From an uncultured Bacillota bacterium (GTDB lineage: Bacteria; Bacillota; Clostridia; Oscillospirales; Oscillospiraceae): a stretch of DNA of 37,753 nt. The translations under genes and the position numbers were made by a program. The DNA is taken from assembly GCA_947573385.1 (NCBI GenBank), contig CANPFP010000010.1, positions 1-37,753 on the forward strand, read 5' to 3'. The notes below the pieces were generated by a model. It was given only the letters and a program-made list of their open reading frames with translations, was not told the origin of the DNA and searched no databases. Positions 7,628 to 15,168 of this stretch are shown here, piece by piece. Numbering within the stretch: position 1 is the stretch's first letter; every line of letters begins with the position of its first letter.

Positions 7628-8446
7628 TCAGTACCCCTCACTGACCACCGACCATGCGCCGTTTTTCCGCTCCAGGCTGATGGTCCGGTCCGGGTCCACC
7701 TTCACGCCCCCCTTGGAGCAGGACACCTGAAAGGTGATCTCCCCCTGCCGGGGCTCAATTTCGGTGAGGGCGTCCACCTCAAACACGGTGCCCGCGTAGT
7801 AGTCCAGGGCGGCCTGTCGGGCGGCGGCCTTGTCCTCCTGGGTGAGAGGGGCGGGGGGTTCCGGTACGGAGGTATCCGGTTCGGACACGTCCGGCTCTGA
7901 CACATCCGGCGCGGGGGGAAGGTCGGGCTGGAAATCGGCCAGATTCACCTCCTGCCCGTCCATCAGGGCGGCGCACAGCTTGGCCAGCCCGTCCCGGTCC
8001 TGGCCCACGGCGAAGAGGAGGTAGTTCCCTGTGTGCTCTATAATGGGGTCGTCCATCCGGGCGGCCTGGTCGGGGGCGTAGAACTCATAGGCGGACTTCT
8101 GGTCCTCCGCGTAGGTAAACAGCGCCGCCTCCAGCCGGTCCGAGGCGCCGGAGTCTTTGGCCTCCATCAGAATAAACTGGTCCGCCACCATCCCCAGAGA
8201 CATGGTGAACCGGGCCTGGGCGATGTCCTCAGGCTGGGCATTGATCCGGTCCTCGTAGAGGCTCAGCAGTCCGGGCACCAGCTCCGGGTCCTGGGCCTCC
8301 AGGGGCTGGGGGAAGTACCCGCTGTCGGAGAGGGTGTTGGCGATGTAGTCCAGGTCCAGCGTCACGGCTTCGGTGGGCTTGGGCCCGCAGGCGGCCAGGA
8401 GCAGGCAGAGGGTTAGGAGGGGGATGAGGTGTTTTGCGTGTTTCAT
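7628..8446 (-). CDS. Lipoprotein, DUF4358-like, with Pro-rich linker
   Basis: 272 residues. The signal peptide ends in a lipobox (LLLAAC, lipidated C20), so the protein should be anchored outside the membrane. Residues of about 30-165 resemble the DUF4358 module of Firmicutes lipoproteins (ARFTMSLGMVADQFILMEAKDS...). Then comes a low-complexity linker PDVSEPDVSEPDTSVPEPP, encoded by a short imperfect tandem repeat near 7860-7915, and a C-terminal domain of about 70 residues rich in beta structure ending in NGAWSVVSEGY. The ATG at 8446 has AAAGGA upstream. The frame extends 25 codons further, but that part is a palindromic repeat and is rejected as coding. It lies between mutS and mutL in the same run; no link to repair is evident. 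Confidence 0.8.
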   Translation of the reverse strand: MKHAKHLIPLLTLCLLLAACGPKPTEAVTLDLDYIANTLSDSGYFPQPLEAQDPELVPGLLSLYEDRINAQPEDIAQARFTMSLGMVADQFILMEAKDSGASDRLEAALFTYAEDQKSAYEFYAPDQAARMDDPIIEHTGNYLLFAVGQDRDGLAKLCAALMDGQEVNLADFQPDLPPAPDVSEPDVSEPDTSVPEPPAPLTQEDKAAARQAALDYYAGTVFEVDALTEIEPRQGEITFQVSCSKGGVKVDPDRTISLERKNGAWSVVSEGY

Positions 8447-8464
8447 GGGAAGCGTCCTTTCTGT

Positions 8465-8534
8465 GTAGGGGCGGACATTGTCCGCCCGTAATAGACAGAG
8501 CTGTGACCGACGGGCGCACAATGTGCGCCCCTAC
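8465..8534. repeat. 70-bp double-palindrome element after mutS
   Basis: The element begins GTAGGGGC and ends GCCCCTAC. Each end is itself a palindrome (core GGACATTGTCC on the left, GCACAATGTGC on the right), separated by about 22 bp. It sits between mutS and the lipoprotein gene. The terminal CTAC is the complement of the mutS stop codon TAG plus one base, so the repeat supplies the mutS stop. Family members: 21336-21410, 24518-24586, 27305-27371. Confidence 0.85.
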
Positions 8535-11149
8535 GTGTTCAGGTCCTGTTTCAACTCCGCCAGCAGGTTCAGCGCCTCGATGGGGGAGAGGATATTCACG
8601 TCGGTCATGCGCAGCTTTTTCAGGACGGTCTCGCCGCCCAGGTCCATGAGGGACACCTGGTCTGTAAGGGAGGCCTGTGGCCGCCCGCCGTCGACGAGGG
8701 CGTTTCCGCTCTCCAGCTCCTCCAGAATCTCCCGGGCGCGCTTGACCACCCGGTCGGGCACCCCGGCCAGCCTGGCCACCTCCACGCCGTAGCTCTGGTC
8801 GGCCCCGCCACGGACAATCTTCCGCAGGAAAATCACGTCGCTCCCCCGCTTTTTGGCGGCGATGTTGTAGTTCTTCACGCCGGGAATCTCCCCCTCCAGG
8901 GCGGTGAGCTCGTGGTAGTGGGTGGCAAAGAGGGTTTTGGCCCCCAGGCGCTTTTTGTCGGCGCAGTGCTCCAGCACCGCCCGGGCGATGGCCATGCCGT
9001 CGTAGGTGGAGGTGCCCCGGCCGATCTCGTCCAGAATCAGCAGGGATTTGCGGGTGGCGTTGTTCAGCAGGGCGGCCACCTCGGTCATCTCCACCATAAA
9101 GGTGGACTGGCCGGAGGCCAAATCGTCGCTGGCCCCGATGCGGGTGAACACCCGGTCCACCACCCCGACGCGGGCGGAGCGGGCGGGGACAAAGGAGCCC
9201 ATCTGGGCCATGAGGACGATGAGGGCCACCTGGCGCATGTAGGTGGACTTGCCCGCCATGTTGGGGCCGGTGATGATGGCGGCCAGGTCGTCCCCGCCGT
9301 CCATGTGGGTGTCGTTGGGGACGAAGGGGGCCCCCTTGAGCATCTTCTCCACCACCGGGTGGCGGCCCTCCACAATGGTGAGCGTGTCGGAATTGTCCAC
9401 CTGGGGCATACAGTAGCCGCCGGCGGCGGCCACCGCCGCGAAGGACTGGAGGACGTCCACCTGGGCCAGGGCGGCGGCGGTCTTCTGAATCCGGTCCACC
9501 TGGGCGCAGACCTCCTGCTTCAGCTGGCAGAAGAGCTGGTACTCCAGGGCGGTCACCTGGTCCTGGGCGGAGAGGATGGCGTGCTCCAGCTCCTTCAGCT
9601 CAGGGGAAATGTACCGCTCGGCGTTTACCGTGGTCTGTTTCCGGGTCCAGTGGTCGGGAACCAGCCCGGTCTGGGACTTGGCCACCTCGATGTAGTAGCC
9701 AAACACCTTATTGGAGGTGATTTTCATGTTCTTGATGCCGGTCTGCTCCTTGGTTTTCACCTCCATGTCGATGATGTGGCCGTTGGCGTTGGTGAGCAGG
9801 GAGCGCAGCTCGTCCACCTTGGCGTTGTAGCCCGGGCGGATAAAATCCCCCTCCCGCACGGAGAAGGGCAGGGGCTTCTCGTCCTCGTCCCGGAGGGCGC
9901 TGTCCAGCATAGCGCGCAGCTCAGGCAGGTCGTCCAGCTGCCCCAGCAGCTCCTGCAGGAGGGGGGAGGGGCAGTGGGAGAGGAGGTCCCGGATATGGGG
10001 CAGCCTGCCCAGCCCGGCGGACAGGGCGGCCAGGTCCCGGCTGCCGGCGGAGCCGTAGACCACTCGTCCGGCCAGCCGCTCCAGGTCGGTGACCTCCCGG
10101 AGGGTGAGGGCCAGCTCCTCCCGGGTGATGGCGTCCTCCACCAGGTCGGCCACCCCCTGCTGCCGCCGGGCAATCTGAACCGGGGAGAGCAGGGGGCGCT
10201 CCAGCCAGCCCCGGAGCAGCCGCCCGCCCATGGCGGTTTTGGTCTTGTCCAGCACCCACAGCAGAGAGCCCCGCTTCTCCTTGCCCCGCATGGTGGCGGT
10301 GAGCTCCAACGTCTGCCGGGCGGTGAGGTCCAGCTCCATAAACTGGCCGGCGGTGTAGTAGGTGAGGGCGGAGATGTGGCTCAGGTCGGTCTTTTGGGTC
10401 TCGTAGAGGTAGGCCAGCAGGCCCCCGGCTGCCTGAATAGCGGCCTCGTCCTGAGGCGGGATGTCCGCCAGGCCGGTTTTGAACTGCTTCTCCGCCAGCG
10501 GCTTCGCCGCCCCCATGCGGAACCGGGCCTCGCCGCCGTTTTCGCACAGGCAGTCCAGCCGGTCTTTGAGAAAGGGGACCAGACCGTCGGTGTTCCAGGC
10601 CCCCGAGGACAGCACCGCTTCGGCGGGATGGAACCGGCCCAGCTCGTTCTGGAGGTGACCCAGCCCCTCCGCCCCGGCGGGGAAGGAGGATGCGTACACC
10701 TCCCCGGTGGAGATATCGCACAGGCACAGGCCGCAGGCCGCAGAGTCGGCGTAGATGGCGCAGATGTAGTTGTTTTTGCTGTCCTCCAGCATGGAGGAGG
10801 CGATCACCGTCCCCGGCGTCACCACCCGGATGATGTCCCGGTCCACCAGGCCCTTGGCCTGGGCGGGGTCCTCGGTCTGCTCGCAGATGGCGATTTTGTA
10901 GCCCTTGGCGATGAGCCGGGCGATGTAGCTGTCGGCGGAGTGGTAGGGCACCCCGCACATGGGAGTGCGCTGGTCCGGCGGCTTGTTCCGGTCCCGGGTG
11001 GTCAGAGTCAGGTCCAGCTCCTTGGATACCAGCTTGGCATCCTCGTTGAACATCTCGTAAAAGTCCCCCAGCCGGAAGAACAAAATGCTGTCTGGGTTCT
11101 GGGCCTTGATGTCCAGATATTGCTGCATCATGGGGGTAAGCTCCGCCAT
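8531..11149 (-). CDS. mutS: DNA mismatch repair protein MutS
   Basis: Mismatch-recognition ATPase. The 872 residues are typical of MutS1. The N-terminal mismatch-binding domain has MMQQYLDIKAQNPDSILFFRLGDFYEMF, which holds the Phe-x-Glu wedge (FYE) that stacks on the mispaired base. The connector, lever and clamp domains follow. The ATPase has GPNMAGKST (K634) and the Walker B DEIGRGTSTYDG (D707, E708), then FATHYHELTAL. The ATG at 11149 is preceded by GAAGG. The stop codon TAG lies in the terminal GTAG of a palindromic element. The gene follows miaB in an operon-like arrangement. A 135-bp AT-rich gap in between may hold a secondary promoter, but I could not find a strong one. Confidence 0.98.
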   Translation of the reverse strand: MAELTPMMQQYLDIKAQNPDSILFFRLGDFYEMFNEDAKLVSKELDLTLTTRDRNKPPDQRTPMCGVPYHSADSYIARLIAKGYKIAICEQTEDPAQAKGLVDRDIIRVVTPGTVIASSMLEDSKNNYICAIYADSAACGLCLCDISTGEVYASSFPAGAEGLGHLQNELGRFHPAEAVLSSGAWNTDGLVPFLKDRLDCLCENGGEARFRMGAAKPLAEKQFKTGLADIPPQDEAAIQAAGGLLAYLYETQKTDLSHISALTYYTAGQFMELDLTARQTLELTATMRGKEKRGSLLWVLDKTKTAMGGRLLRGWLERPLLSPVQIARRQQGVADLVEDAITREELALTLREVTDLERLAGRVVYGSAGSRDLAALSAGLGRLPHIRDLLSHCPSPLLQELLGQLDDLPELRAMLDSALRDEDEKPLPFSVREGDFIRPGYNAKVDELRSLLTNANGHIIDMEVKTKEQTGIKNMKITSNKVFGYYIEVAKSQTGLVPDHWTRKQTTVNAERYISPELKELEHAILSAQDQVTALEYQLFCQLKQEVCAQVDRIQKTAAALAQVDVLQSFAAVAAAGGYCMPQVDNSDTLTIVEGRHPVVEKMLKGAPFVPNDTHMDGGDDLAAIITGPNMAGKSTYMRQVALIVLMAQMGSFVPARSARVGVVDRVFTRIGASDDLASGQSTFMVEMTEVAALLNNATRKSLLILDEIGRGTSTYDGMAIARAVLEHCADKKRLGAKTLFATHYHELTALEGEIPGVKNYNIAAKKRGSDVIFLRKIVRGGADQSYGVEVARLAGVPDRVVKRAREILEELESGNALVDGGRPQASLTDQVSLMDLGGETVLKKLRMTDVNILSPIEALNLLAELKQDLNT

Positions 11150-11284
11150 GGGGGTCTACCTTCTTTCTCTCTCTGTGCGCCGCCTGCTGCGGCACATTTA
11201 CAATAACATTAGCATTTTCATTTACTTTACCATTTACTTTATAGGTGCGATAATTGCACGAAAACGTGCAACTAAGGAGCCAAA
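11150..11284. other. AT-rich gap between miaB and mutS
   Basis: No gene. A perfect 7-bp hairpin TTGCACG/CGTGCAA with a 4-nt loop lies just after the miaB stop on the minus strand, but no T-tract follows. Nearer mutS, the minus strand repeats GTAAATG three times and contains TATAAA. No -35 element sits at a standard distance, so a mutS promoter here is only possible. Confidence 0.35.
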
Positions 11285-12694
11285 TTATTCCAATTCCCCA
11301 AACAGCGACCACTTGTTGGCCCCGGTGATCTTCACGTCCCTAAACTGGCCCAGGGCGGCGGGGTCGCCCACCACCCGGACCAGGCGGTTGCCGGGGGTGC
11401 GGGCGGTGAGGTCGTAGCGCTCGTCGTCGGACAGGCCGTCCAGCAGGCAACGCACCGTCTTCCCCACGTAGGCCGCGTGCTTTTCCTCGGAAATAGAATC
11501 CTGAAGGGCGGTGAGGCGGTTGAAGTTGGCCAGCTTCTCCTCCCGGGGCATGGGGTCGTCCATCTCCGCCGCCGGGGTGCCCGGGCGGGGGGAGAAGATG
11601 AAGGTAAACAGGGCGTCGAACCGGACCTCCTCCAGCACCCGCAGGGTGTCCTCAAACTCCGCTGTTGTCTCCCCGGGGAAGCCCACAATAATGTCGGAGG
11701 TGAGGGTGATATCGGGAATCAGGGCCTTGAGGGCCTTTATTTTTTCCAGATACTCCGCCCGGGTGTGGCGGCGGTTCATCACCCTTAAAATCCGGTCGTT
11801 CCCCGCCTGGAAGGGCAGGTGGAGCACCGGGGCCACCTTTTCGCACCGGGCCATGGTCTCAAAGAGCTTTTGGGTGGCGTCCTTGGGATGGGAGGTCATA
11901 AACCGGATGAGGAAGTCCCCGGGGATGGCGTTTACCTGCTCCAGCAGGTCGGAAAAGTCGACGGGCTCGGCCAGGTCCCTGCCGTAGGAGTTGACATTCT
12001 GGCCCAGGAGGGTGATATCCTTGTACCCCTCCTCCACCAGCCGGCGCACCTCGGCCAGGATATCCGACCGCTGCCGGGACCGCTCCCGGCCCCGGACGTA
12101 GGGGACGATGCAGTAGGAGCAGAAATTGTTGCAGCCGTACATGATGGATACCCAGGCCTTGATATTGTCCTGCCGCACCACCGGGATGCCCTCGGCGATG
12201 GAGCCGGCCTCGTCCTCCACCGAGAAGGTTCGGCCCCGCCGGGTGAGAAGGCCGTGGACCATCTCGGGGAACTTCCACAGGGCGTGGGGGCCAAAGACCA
12301 GGTCCACATGGCGGTAGGACTCCCGGAGCTTTTTCGCCACATGGGGCTGCTGGGCCATGCAGCCGCACAGGCAGATGAGGGTGTCCGGGTGCCGGCGCTT
12401 CACGTGGACCAGGGCGCCCACATTGCCGAAAACCCGCTGCTCGGCGTGCTCCCGGATGGCGCAGGTATTGATGACGATGATCCTGGCCTGCTCCTCGTCG
12501 CCGGTGAAGCCGAAGCCCATTTTTGTCAAAAAGCCCCGGATGCGCTCCGAGTCGGCCTCGTTCTGCTGGCAGCCGTAGGTGTCTACAAAGGCCAGGGGCT
12601 GTTCGTCCCACTGGGCGGTGAGCCGGGCCACTGCCTGGCAGCAGTCCAGCTGGGCGGCAATCTGTTCGGGAGAAATAACAGTGGTGTGTTCCAT
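11285..12694 (-). CDS. miaB: tRNA-2-methylthio-N6-dimethylallyladenosine synthase MiaB
   Basis: Radical-SAM methylthiotransferase that converts i6A37 to ms2i6A37 in tRNA, the step after MiaA. The 469 residues show the N-terminal UPF0004 domain with its cluster cysteines (VDTYGCQQNEADSERI, VINTCAIREHAEQR, CLCGCMAQ). The radical-SAM motif CNNFCSYC (C188, C192, C195) follows, then VRGRERSR, LLGQNVNSYG and DIIVGFPGET, and a C-terminal TRAM domain. The QQN after the first Cys and the overall length favour MiaB over MtaB. The start at 12694 has GGAGG five bases upstream; an 86-codon upstream extension crosses the promoter and is rejected. It is the first gene of the long minus-strand run. Confidence 0.97.
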   Translation of the reverse strand: MEHTTVISPEQIAAQLDCCQAVARLTAQWDEQPLAFVDTYGCQQNEADSERIRGFLTKMGFGFTGDEEQARIIVINTCAIREHAEQRVFGNVGALVHVKRRHPDTLICLCGCMAQQPHVAKKLRESYRHVDLVFGPHALWKFPEMVHGLLTRRGRTFSVEDEAGSIAEGIPVVRQDNIKAWVSIMYGCNNFCSYCIVPYVRGRERSRQRSDILAEVRRLVEEGYKDITLLGQNVNSYGRDLAEPVDFSDLLEQVNAIPGDFLIRFMTSHPKDATQKLFETMARCEKVAPVLHLPFQAGNDRILRVMNRRHTRAEYLEKIKALKALIPDITLTSDIIVGFPGETTAEFEDTLRVLEEVRFDALFTFIFSPRPGTPAAEMDDPMPREEKLANFNRLTALQDSISEEKHAAYVGKTVRCLLDGLSDDERYDLTARTPGNRLVRVVGDPAALGQFRDVKITGANKWSLFGELE

Positions 12695-12728
12695 AAAAAC
12701 CTCCAAGGGTATAACTGGATAATAATAT

Positions 12729-12757
12729 ATTATACTATTTTTTTCGTTTGGGTACAA
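12729..12757 (-). promoter_or_regulatory. Sigma-A-type promoter of the miaB-mutS-mutL run
   Basis: Minus strand TTGTAC, 17-bp spacer, TATAAT. The expected start near 12722 gives a leader of about 28 nt before the miaB ribosome site. It is the only strong promoter I found for the run down to divIVA. Confidence 0.8.
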
Positions 12758-12806
12758 GGGGCGGAGAAAAGTTTGACAGGAAATTACCAGGATTCGACAG
12801 AAAGTA

Positions 12807-12835
12807 TTGCCATATATCTTGGTTTGTGCTATACT
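12807..12835 (+). promoter_or_regulatory. Sigma-A-type promoter of the zinc-ribbon gene
   Basis: TTGCCA, 17-bp spacer, TATACT. The predicted start is near 12842, leaving a leader of about 68 nt with AAAGGAGAG at 12892-12900. It is divergent from the miaB promoter with about 50 bp between the -35 boxes. Confidence 0.75.
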
Positions 12836-12909
12836 CAAACAAAACCGGATGGAATTTTTATTGCAATTCGGTTTACAGAGCATAAAAATGCAAAGGAGAG
12901 AAATTAAGT

Positions 12910-13554
12910 ATGTTTTGTCGTAGTTGTGGAGCGCAGAACAAGGATGACGCAACCTTTTGTCAGTCCTGCGGTGCGCCGCTGAGCAGCGGGGGCGGAGAGA
13001 GCGCCGGAACCGCCGGCGCGGTGCGTCCCGCGAAAAAGCCCAATATCGTCCTGATTGGCGCCGCCGCTATCGTCGTGGCAGTGGCTGTTTTACTGTTTGT
13101 GCTGCTGGGCGGCCGGAGCGAGAAGGACGTGGTGAAGAAACTGGTTAACGGTGTTACCAAGGGGAATGCCAAGTCCATTGTTGCACTGGTTCCGGATAAG
13201 GTTATTGAGGAAGTCTGCGATATGCAGGATGTGACCAAGAAGGAACTGACCGAAGATCTGGATGATGAGCTGGACGATCTGCTGGATGACATTAACGATA
13301 TGTATGACAAGTGGAAGGTCACTTACAAGATCACAGACACAGACGATTACTCCAATAAAGAGCTGAAGAGACTGAAAGAATCCTATGATGATAACTACGA
13401 TGTGAAGGTGAAAGACGCCAAGAAGCTCAGCGTAAAGCTTACGCTGGAAGCGGACGGGGATAAAGAAAAAACAACGGTTACCGTTCCTGTTATTAAAGTC
13501 GGGGGCTCCTGGTACCTTGACTTTGCCAACTTCGATATGCCTTTTTATTGGTAA
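12910..13554 (+). CDS. Zinc-ribbon membrane protein of unknown function
   Basis: 214 residues. The N-terminal zinc ribbon has two CxxC pairs (C3/C6, C17/C20), as in the zinc_ribbon_2 family. A Gly/Ala-rich linker leads to one membrane helix (about residues 45-67). An extracytoplasmic domain follows with a highly acidic helix (DLDDELDDLLDDINDMYDKW) and a beta-rich C-terminus ending in GGSWYLDFANFDMPFYW. That ending recalls NTF2-like or DUF4878-type accessory domains in which 'VGGSWYL' is common; this resemblance is tentative. The ribosome site AAAGGAGAG and the terminator at 13566-13598 make it a single-gene unit. Its codons are more AT-rich than those of its neighbours, which may mean later acquisition or simply weak expression bias. 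No function assigned. Confidence 0.85.
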   Translation: MFCRSCGAQNKDDATFCQSCGAPLSSGGGESAGTAGAVRPAKKPNIVLIGAAAIVVAVAVLLFVLLGGRSEKDVVKKLVNGVTKGNAKSIVALVPDKVIEEVCDMQDVTKKELTEDLDDELDDLLDDINDMYDKWKVTYKITDTDDYSNKELKRLKESYDDNYDVKVKDAKKLSVKLTLEADGDKEKTTVTVPVIKVGGSWYLDFANFDMPFYW

Positions 13555-13565
13555 AACAGCCAGAA

Positions 13566-13598
13566 GGGGCGGCTCCGCGGTGGAGCCGTCCCTTTTTT
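13566..13598 (+). terminator. Terminator of the zinc-ribbon gene
   Basis: GC-rich stem GGGGCGGCTCC / GGAGCCGTCCC with a short loop, followed by TTTTTT. It lies 12 bp after the stop codon and abuts the next promoter. Confidence 0.9.
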
Positions 13599-13599
13599 G

Positions 13600-13628
13600 T
13601 CATACCCGGGTTGGGCCGGGCATATGCT
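13600..13628 (+). promoter_or_regulatory. Candidate sigma-E (mother-cell) promoter of spoIIP
   Basis: TCATACC, exactly 14 bp, then CATATGCT. This fits the B. subtilis sigma-E pattern (KMATATT, 14-15 bp, CATACAHT) at most conserved positions. No sigma-A promoter is visible in the gap. spoIIP is sigma-E-controlled in B. subtilis, so the match is expected biologically. The site is seen; its use is inferred. Confidence 0.6.
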
Positions 13629-13667
13629 CCTTATAGCAGAGACATACGCAGGATAAGGAGTGGTACT

Positions 13668-14828
13668 ATGGCAGACAGAGGGACAGGCTGGCGCGCCCTG
13701 CGCCGGGGTGTGGCGCTGGGGCTGGCGGTGACGGCGGCCTGGGGGATCAGCCTGACGGCGGACCTGGCCGGCGTGGGGGGACAGCTCAAATCGCTGGGGG
13801 AGGAGCCCGCCCTGGCAGTGGCCCTGATTACCTCTCAGCTGGGGGAGCTCCCCGGCAAGGAAAAGGGGCTCAGCGGCTGGCGGCGTATGCTTTTAAAGGC
13901 TTCCCCCCTGTTGGAACAGGGGGAAGAAGCGGTGCTGCAGCTGCGGGCCGGCGGAGGGGGAGAGCCGCCGGGGCAGGAGGAACCGGACATGGGGGACGGG
14001 GAGGAGGACATAGACAAGCCCGACCTTCAGCCATCGGGCGGCGACGGCATTGTGGAGATGACCGGCCAGGGGAAGGAGGGCAGCCAGTACCTCCGGGACG
14101 GCGGGGTGTATGTCTATAACCGCACCGGGCAGGAGCTGGACTCCTCTCTCCTCCGGGAGGGGACGGTGGATGTGCCCCTGGGAGAGGGACCGCAGATTCT
14201 CATTGTTCACACCCACGGCAGCGAGGCCTACTCCATGACCGACGGGGATACTTATGAGGAGAGCGACCCCTACCGCACCACCGACTGCGCCCATAACGTG
14301 GTCCGGGTGGGAGAGGAGATAGCCACCGTCTTCCGGGCCTACGGCTTTCAGGTGATCCACGACACCACCCTGTGCGACTACCCCGCCTATAACGGAGCCT
14401 ATGACCGCTCCAAGGCGGTGGTGGAGCAGTGGCTGGAGCGGTATCCCTCCATTAAAGTGGTCTTCGATGTCCACCGGGACGCCCTGGTGGGCAGTGAGGG
14501 AGAAATTTATAAAATGGTGTCTGTTGAAGCGGGGGAGAAGGTGGCCCAGGTGATGATGGTGCTGGGCACCGATGCCGGCGGAGCCGACCACCCCCGGTGG
14601 AGGGACAATATGGCCTTTGCCCTCAGCTTGCAGCAAAACCTGGTGAAGGGCTATACCAGCCTGGTCCGGCCCACCGTCCTGCGCAAGAGCCGGTATAATC
14701 AGCAGCTGTGCCCAGGGTCCATCCTGGTGGAGGTGGGGGGACACGGAAATTCTCTCAGTGAAGCCATCGCCGGGGGCCGGCTGTGGGCGGACAACGTGGC
14801 CAGGACCCTGTTGGAAATGAAGGGATGA
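13668..14828 (+). CDS. spoIIP: Stage II sporulation protein P
   Basis: Peptidoglycan amidase/endopeptidase that works with SpoIID and SpoIIM to dissolve septal wall during engulfment of the forespore. The 386 residues begin with a membrane anchor (about residues 13-30). An acidic, Gly-rich, poorly conserved stretch runs to about residue 125, followed by the SpoIIP catalytic domain: VHTHGSEAY (H181, H183, E186) and VFDVHRDA (H269), then ILVEVGGHGNSLSEA near the end. The ATG at 13668 follows AAGGAG at 7 nt; the 40-codon upstream extension runs through the terminator and is rejected. In many Firmicutes gpr lies just upstream; here a zinc-ribbon gene does. Its presence says the organism forms, or recently formed, endospores. 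Confidence 0.95.
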   Translation: MADRGTGWRALRRGVALGLAVTAAWGISLTADLAGVGGQLKSLGEEPALAVALITSQLGELPGKEKGLSGWRRMLLKASPLLEQGEEAVLQLRAGGGGEPPGQEEPDMGDGEEDIDKPDLQPSGGDGIVEMTGQGKEGSQYLRDGGVYVYNRTGQELDSSLLREGTVDVPLGEGPQILIVHTHGSEAYSMTDGDTYEESDPYRTTDCAHNVVRVGEEIATVFRAYGFQVIHDTTLCDYPAYNGAYDRSKAVVEQWLERYPSIKVVFDVHRDALVGSEGEIYKMVSVEAGEKVAQVMMVLGTDAGGADHPRWRDNMAFALSLQQNLVKGYTSLVRPTVLRKSRYNQQLCPGSILVEVGGHGNSLSEAIAGGRLWADNVARTLLEMKG

Positions 14829-14969
14829 AAACAGCCCCGGGGCGAAAGTTTAAAATTGGCTGGGTGCGTAGCGCACAGTGATAACATGGACCTCACTTTT
14901 TTGCTTGAGTGTCCGATAGGGAATAACATATTTTTAAAATAATATTGGGCATATTTGCGGGGAATTCCC
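14829..14969. other. AT-rich gap downstream of spoIIP
   Basis: No gene of normal size. It contains a small hairpin (GTGCG TAG CGCAC, near 14867-14879) and an AT-rich tract around 14925-14945. The only promoter-like pair is TTGCTT-17-TAACAT on the plus strand, which is weak. No terminator for spoIIP is visible before 15055. Confidence 0.3.
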
Positions 14970-15050
14970 ATGCCTGCACGGATGTATGAAGACGACACAA
15001 AGGAGGAGTACACCCGCCTGCCGGCGGAGGAGTACAGCTGGTATCAATAG
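14970..15050 (+). CDS. Possible 26-residue peptide
   Basis: ATG at 14970, preceded by GCGGGGAATTCCC, encodes MPARMYEDDTKEEYTRLPAEEY and four more residues (SWYQ), then TAG. The peptide is acidic and Tyr-rich with no signal or membrane segment. Support is indirect: the codons are like those of highly expressed neighbours, and a strong terminator begins 5 bp after the stop. The 140 bp before it is AT-rich with a weak TTGCTT-17-TAACAT candidate. It follows spoIIP in the same orientation and could be cotranscribed, since spoIIP has no terminator of its own. It could equally be the non-coding tail of the spoIIP transcript. Confidence 0.42.
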   Translation: MPARMYEDDTKEEYTRLPAEEYSWYQ

Positions 15051-15054
15051 TGCA

Positions 15055-15091
15055 AACATCCCGTCGGGCATACCCCGGCGGGATGTTTTTT
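15055..15091 (+). terminator. Terminator after spoIIP / small peptide
   Basis: Strong stem CATCCCGTCGGG / CCCGGCGGGATG with a short loop, followed by TTTTTT. It probably ends the spoIIP transcript. Confidence 0.92.
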
Positions 15092-15168
15092 ATCTCTCGA
15101 CACATTTCCCCTAAAAATTGGACAGGCCACCGCTATACTGGAATAAACTGGAAGGGAGAGATGCAACC

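Noticed and set aside
8912-11206. 764-codon open frame on the plus strand opposite mutS
   Set aside because: It is the antisense shadow of mutS: Gly/His/Val/Leu-rich with no motif, a product of GC-rich codon bias.
12773-12801. TTGACA on the plus strand as a -35 box
   Set aside because: No -10 at 16-18 bp. The TTGCCA-17-TATACT pair further on fits the gene better.
14699-15105. Minus-strand frames across the end of spoIIP and the following gap
   Set aside because: No ribosome site, no domain, and they oppose the spoIIP coding sequence and a terminator.
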